Below are positions 60,865 to 64,000 of a stretch of 64,000 bases of DNA, piece after piece (within the stretch, counting starts at the first letter, position 1; each line of letters starts with the position of its first letter). Source of the DNA: Azorinus chamasolen (Eukaryota > Mollusca > Bivalvia > Cardiida > Solecurtidae); NCBI GenBank assembly GCA_963576725.1, contig OY755240.1:95948316-96012315 (forward strand), written 5' to 3'. Both the position numbers and the translations under genes were made by a program. The notes below the pieces were generated by a model. The model ran no database searches and was not told the DNA's origin. It was given only the letters and a program-made list of their open reading frames with translations.

Positions 60865-62700
60865 GGAAAAATAGTCAAACAGGGAGAGCCACATACGAAA
60901 TGACACCGCACCAAACACCATCTAACAAGAAATGGTAAAGCCACTAGACAAAACATAACAGGACGCATATCAAGACGAAACACTGTCAGGATGCTAGGTG
61001 AGACCCAAATGACAAGACCCAGCTTCAGACCTTTTTAAATATTTCGGGCGTTCCGTGAGGTGACAATGTCTTGAGCCAAACACAGCACAGGGCTTGAAAC
61101 TATAAAATCGATGTGGCTGGGCTATGCTAGCCGATGATAGAATAGTGTTCTGAGGCTACTTTGCCTGAGACGAACACTATGAAAACATGAAATTATATAC
61201 AAAAACCTATGTTATGGTGATCAACAATACCTCAGCTTTGGGGCCAACAATTAAACAATAAACTATAACTGTGAACAACCACTACAGCCCCAAGCCAGCG
61301 AGACGGCTGGTCGATGCCTCAACTTCAAAATGGTGCTTGGAACACAATCCTCAAGCTATGTCATGAAACTGTATAAATGTGAGCTATTTAACCCTAGACT
61401 ATACGAGTTGAGACCCTAAGCATCAAACCCTATTGAAACCTGTGGTTTGAAGCTATCCCAACACTACTGTGACTTCAAACCTACGTATCAGACCCTATGT
61501 CTCAAGGCATGTATGTAACCCTACGCTCTGACCCTATATTGAGCAGTGTATGAAACCTGCTTCAAGAAGTTTATAAAACTAACGCTTTGAAGCCTGCCTG
61601 CAGTATGTTCCGAGCATGTGCTCGAAAATACTGCCTGAAAAAGACGGCTTCAAAAAGACAGCATCAAAAAGACGGCCTCAGGCAGACGGTTCAGCAACGT
61701 TCCGAACCCTGAGCACGGTCTTCAGCAAACCTGCTTCAAACCGAATATAACCCTAGGCTATATCAGTCTGAGCAACACTATCTCAATGCCTCAGCTAATC
61801 TGAGACCGCTATGAAATAGCAGTATAATATTATTAAAAGCTGGTTGGACTGTCTTAAACGTGCAATTTTCATGTCCAAAGAGAGAACTCAGAGGATAGTT
61901 ACTTAGTCCATTCAAAGAACAGGTAACTGCACAATTACGTTGCCAGTGATCGTTGAATAAGTTTGCGCCAGTCTCAGCATTTGTATAAAGCTTCCATTAT
62001 TTTGAGGTACTTCAGCAAATTAGCATAAAAACATATTTCATTCATATTAATTATTTCGATTGACCAACCGCCTCACTCATTTGGGTATATATACAGTACT
62101 AATTTTTATAAGGTATAAAACAAACAAAATGAAGTTTAAAAGTGAACTTACTTTGATAAACAACAAATTAATGAAATCTAACTAACAGTTAAAAAGGGAG
62201 ATAATCCTGTATATACAAAACTACAGTTAACTCAATTCGCTTACCTGGCGATATACTACAGGTTTTCTTGACAAACACATTAAACATTAAGCATATTAAA
62301 CAAAAAAAATTGACCGCAGGCTGAAAGCAGGAGTACCGCCTTGGAACGGCCATCAACCAAAATAAGCTACTGGGGGACTTAAACCTGGTTTATATATTCG
62401 TTAAAGACATGAAACTACTGTATCTGTGGCAGACTAAACGTGACAAAAGTGGAAAACAGTCATACAGGGAACGCCACATACAAAAAGGAACGGCAGCAGA
62501 CATCAACAAATACGAAATAGCACATTTACCGTATACAATAACAAAGTAGACCATAAAAGCTGGAGTACCGGCATAAAAGCAGGAGTACCGCCTTGGAACG
62601 ATCAGTAGCCAAATCGGCTATTGGCAGCTTAAACCAGGTTTGTGGGTACACAACCTCATGCTTATACCACTTTCAACCAAGTCAAAATGTAAAGTAAAAT
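60865..62700 (-). repeat. Dispersed repeat region, no gene
   Basis: Contains several complements of the 48555-48865 repeat: AACAGGGAGAGCCACATACG (60880), GGAGTACCGCCTTGGAACGG (62330), CATACAGGGAACGCCACATA (62462) and GGAGTACCGCCTTGGAACGA (62582). Between them, 61020-61850 has many loose repeats (AACCCTA, GAAACCTGCTTCAA, AAAAAGACGGC) and no convincing exon. Confidence 0.5.
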
Positions 62701-62739
62701 TTCCCTCCAGACAACACCACAACATGGGTAACAATGTCA

Positions 62740-63018
62740 AGCCCAAACAAGAGATGTTTGTAAAAGATGCCCCCTAACCGTTGACCCTGTGACTTCAAAA
62801 CATTAGGGATCATCTAATGGCCATCATCACGGCAAGTTTGAAGATCCTAAGCCAAATCCTTGAGCAGTTATTGATCGGAAACCACTTCACCAGTTAAGGT
62901 CATGGTGACCTTGACCTTTAATCTAGTGACCTCAAAAACAATAACGGTCATGTAGTGGTCATAACCAACCACCACAGCAAGTTTGAAGATCGGAAACCAT
63001 TGGGTCTACCGACCGATT

Positions 63019-63053
<35 letters not shown>

Positions 63054-63115
63054 CGACATGTGCAAAGTAATAGACCCACATTTTTTATAAAAGGGGGAGG
63101 GGTGAAATAATATTC
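62740..63115 (-). repeat. Bivalve dispersed repeat ending in (GACA)n
   Basis: AGATGCCCCCTAACCGTTGA, two copies of CAGCAAGTTTGAAGATC, GGTGACCTTGACCTTTAATC, then (GACA) about ten times from 63015 to 63050 and ATAGACCCACA. Same type as 7885-8136. Confidence 0.55.
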
Positions 63116-63189
63116 AAATAAACTGAAACAGTAGACAAGTGACGTCATAGATTAAGTGACGAAATAAGCACTTAACATTTCTACATCAA

Positions 63190-63610
63190 CATTTTACCAA
63201 TAGATAGGCAAGTTTAAATACGTACAAGGGGATTCTAAAGATATAACTAATTTATTGGAAAAAGAACAAAAGTGGCATCGAAAACACATACTCGATGACC
63301 AGTCAGAGGCTAGATCAATTGCGGAGAAGTCATTTAGGATACGGGGAACGACAGAAATGGCAAAATACAAACACCCAGTTTCCTCCCTCCGTAAGTGGGC
63401 GCCATCATAGAGTTTAGGCATTTCCTGTCGTCGCACAAAATGGATCGACCACCAATTTATGCAGTGCGCTGCAGTATAAAAGGGATTATGGCTCTTTTTG
63501 ATGAATTGTTTAAAGATGCAATACTTACACTGAACGCATATCTTCGATAATATAAAAACTTGGTATTTGTTATGTTCAATTGTCAATTTGAACTTATATC
63601 GAAAAATGCC
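63190..63610. other. Unassigned, one long open frame
   Basis: A minus-strand frame (63664-63194) is open for 156 codons. The part KLYDGAHLRREETGCLYFAI is not low complexity, but I recognise no domain and see no splice evidence. Treat as unproven. Confidence 0.3.
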
Positions 63611-63662
63611 CCTGTGATACAAAATGCCCCTGTGATACAAAACGCCCATGTGATACAAAATC
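63605..63662 (+). repeat. 18-bp tandem repeat, three units
   Basis: TGCCCCTGTGATACAAAA repeated with GC(C/G) changes. Confidence 0.8.
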
Positions 63663-64000
63663 AACCGTTGTCATACTTATAATTTTTCTTCAACAACAAA
63701 ATATTATCGGTCGAACAGTTAATGAATAATTGCTAATACGTTAGGTCTTCGGTATGAACGTTGTGTCATCTTAAGCGTTTGTTCGTCTGGTTTTCTTGCG
63801 TTCTACTGCATCATATATACAAATGACTTATGTATTTGTTGGGCATTTATAAAACACGTTGCAAGTAGAGACTACCACCACTTTAATATGTTTATACCCC
63901 ATTCCACTGGGTGGCGCTTCCACTGCGCTCATGGCGATCATGGCGCTTCTCCAAAATATTCCAAATCGTCGCAGAAGCGCCGTCATGTGCCTAATTTTGG

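Noticed and set aside
63194..63664. 156-codon minus frame as a gene
   Set aside because: Partly built on an 18-bp tandem repeat, with no recognised domain or splice signals; left as unproven.

Overview
The window looks like nuclear DNA of a bivalve mollusc, probably a heterodont clam or mussel-like species (species level is a guess). It is AT-rich, its one convincing gene is split by GT-AG introns, and it is packed with short hairpin transposons, tandem satellites and tRNA-derived SINEs. There is no operon structure. One assembly gap (run of N) lies at 32554-32753.

The only gene I can support in full runs on the + strand from 42454 to 59264. Fourteen exons join in a single consistent frame (2412 nt, about 803 residues). 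The predicted product is a secreted protein made of a signal peptide, a small Cys-containing N-terminal module, a Ser/Thr-rich mucin-like stalk in a single exon, a MACPF (perforin-like) domain, and a C-terminal ApeC (apextrin C-terminal) domain with eight cysteines. MACPF plus ApeC is the apextrin layout, and that family is linked to innate immunity in marine invertebrates. A TATA-like box lies about 45 bases upstream of the ATG, and a polyadenylation signal overlaps the stop codon. A possible alternative terminal exon at 55901-56037 would cut off most of the ApeC domain.

Everything else is mobile or repetitive DNA. I sorted the short non-autonomous elements by eye into families named here for convenience. 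Families ending in TTAACCC...GGGTTAA: TTAA-1 (e.g. 11235-11484), TTAA-2 (e.g. 8879-9107), TTAA-3 (e.g. 2078-2328), TTAA-4 (e.g. 11481-11732), TTAA-5 (e.g. 24841-25052) and TTAA-6 (e.g. 13819-14032). Pogo/Tc1-like families with TACAGTAAAACC termini: TA-1 (e.g. 34614-34821), TA-2 (e.g. 50741-50949) and TA-3 (e.g. 4624-4816). IR-G is a hairpin centred on CTCCACCAAACCCTA (e.g. 13255-13415). Several copies are nested inside one another with clean TTAA or TA target duplications, so their relative ages can be read directly.

Layout: 0-14 kb, a dense MITE field with a LINE 3' fragment and one SINE; 14-20 kb, bivalve repeats, TA-type MITEs and a 1.2-kb minisatellite; 19.9-24.0 kb, a 4.1-kb DNA transposon with 27-bp terminal inverted repeats that sits inside a 31-bp satellite and itself carries a GC-rich 844-bp element; 24-29 kb, satellites and MITEs; 29-37 kb, a SINE, tRNA-like sequences, the gap, an unassigned stretch and a large fold-back element; 38-41.3 kb, a 13-bp satellite and a 41-bp satellite; 42.4-59.3 kb, the apextrin-like gene with repeat-filled introns; 59.3-64 kb, a GA-rich satellite and repeats.

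The most unusual signal outside the gene is that MITE families with unrelated ends, and apparently different transposases, carry the same 14-bp central palindrome GCTCCTATAGGAGC inside otherwise different stems.
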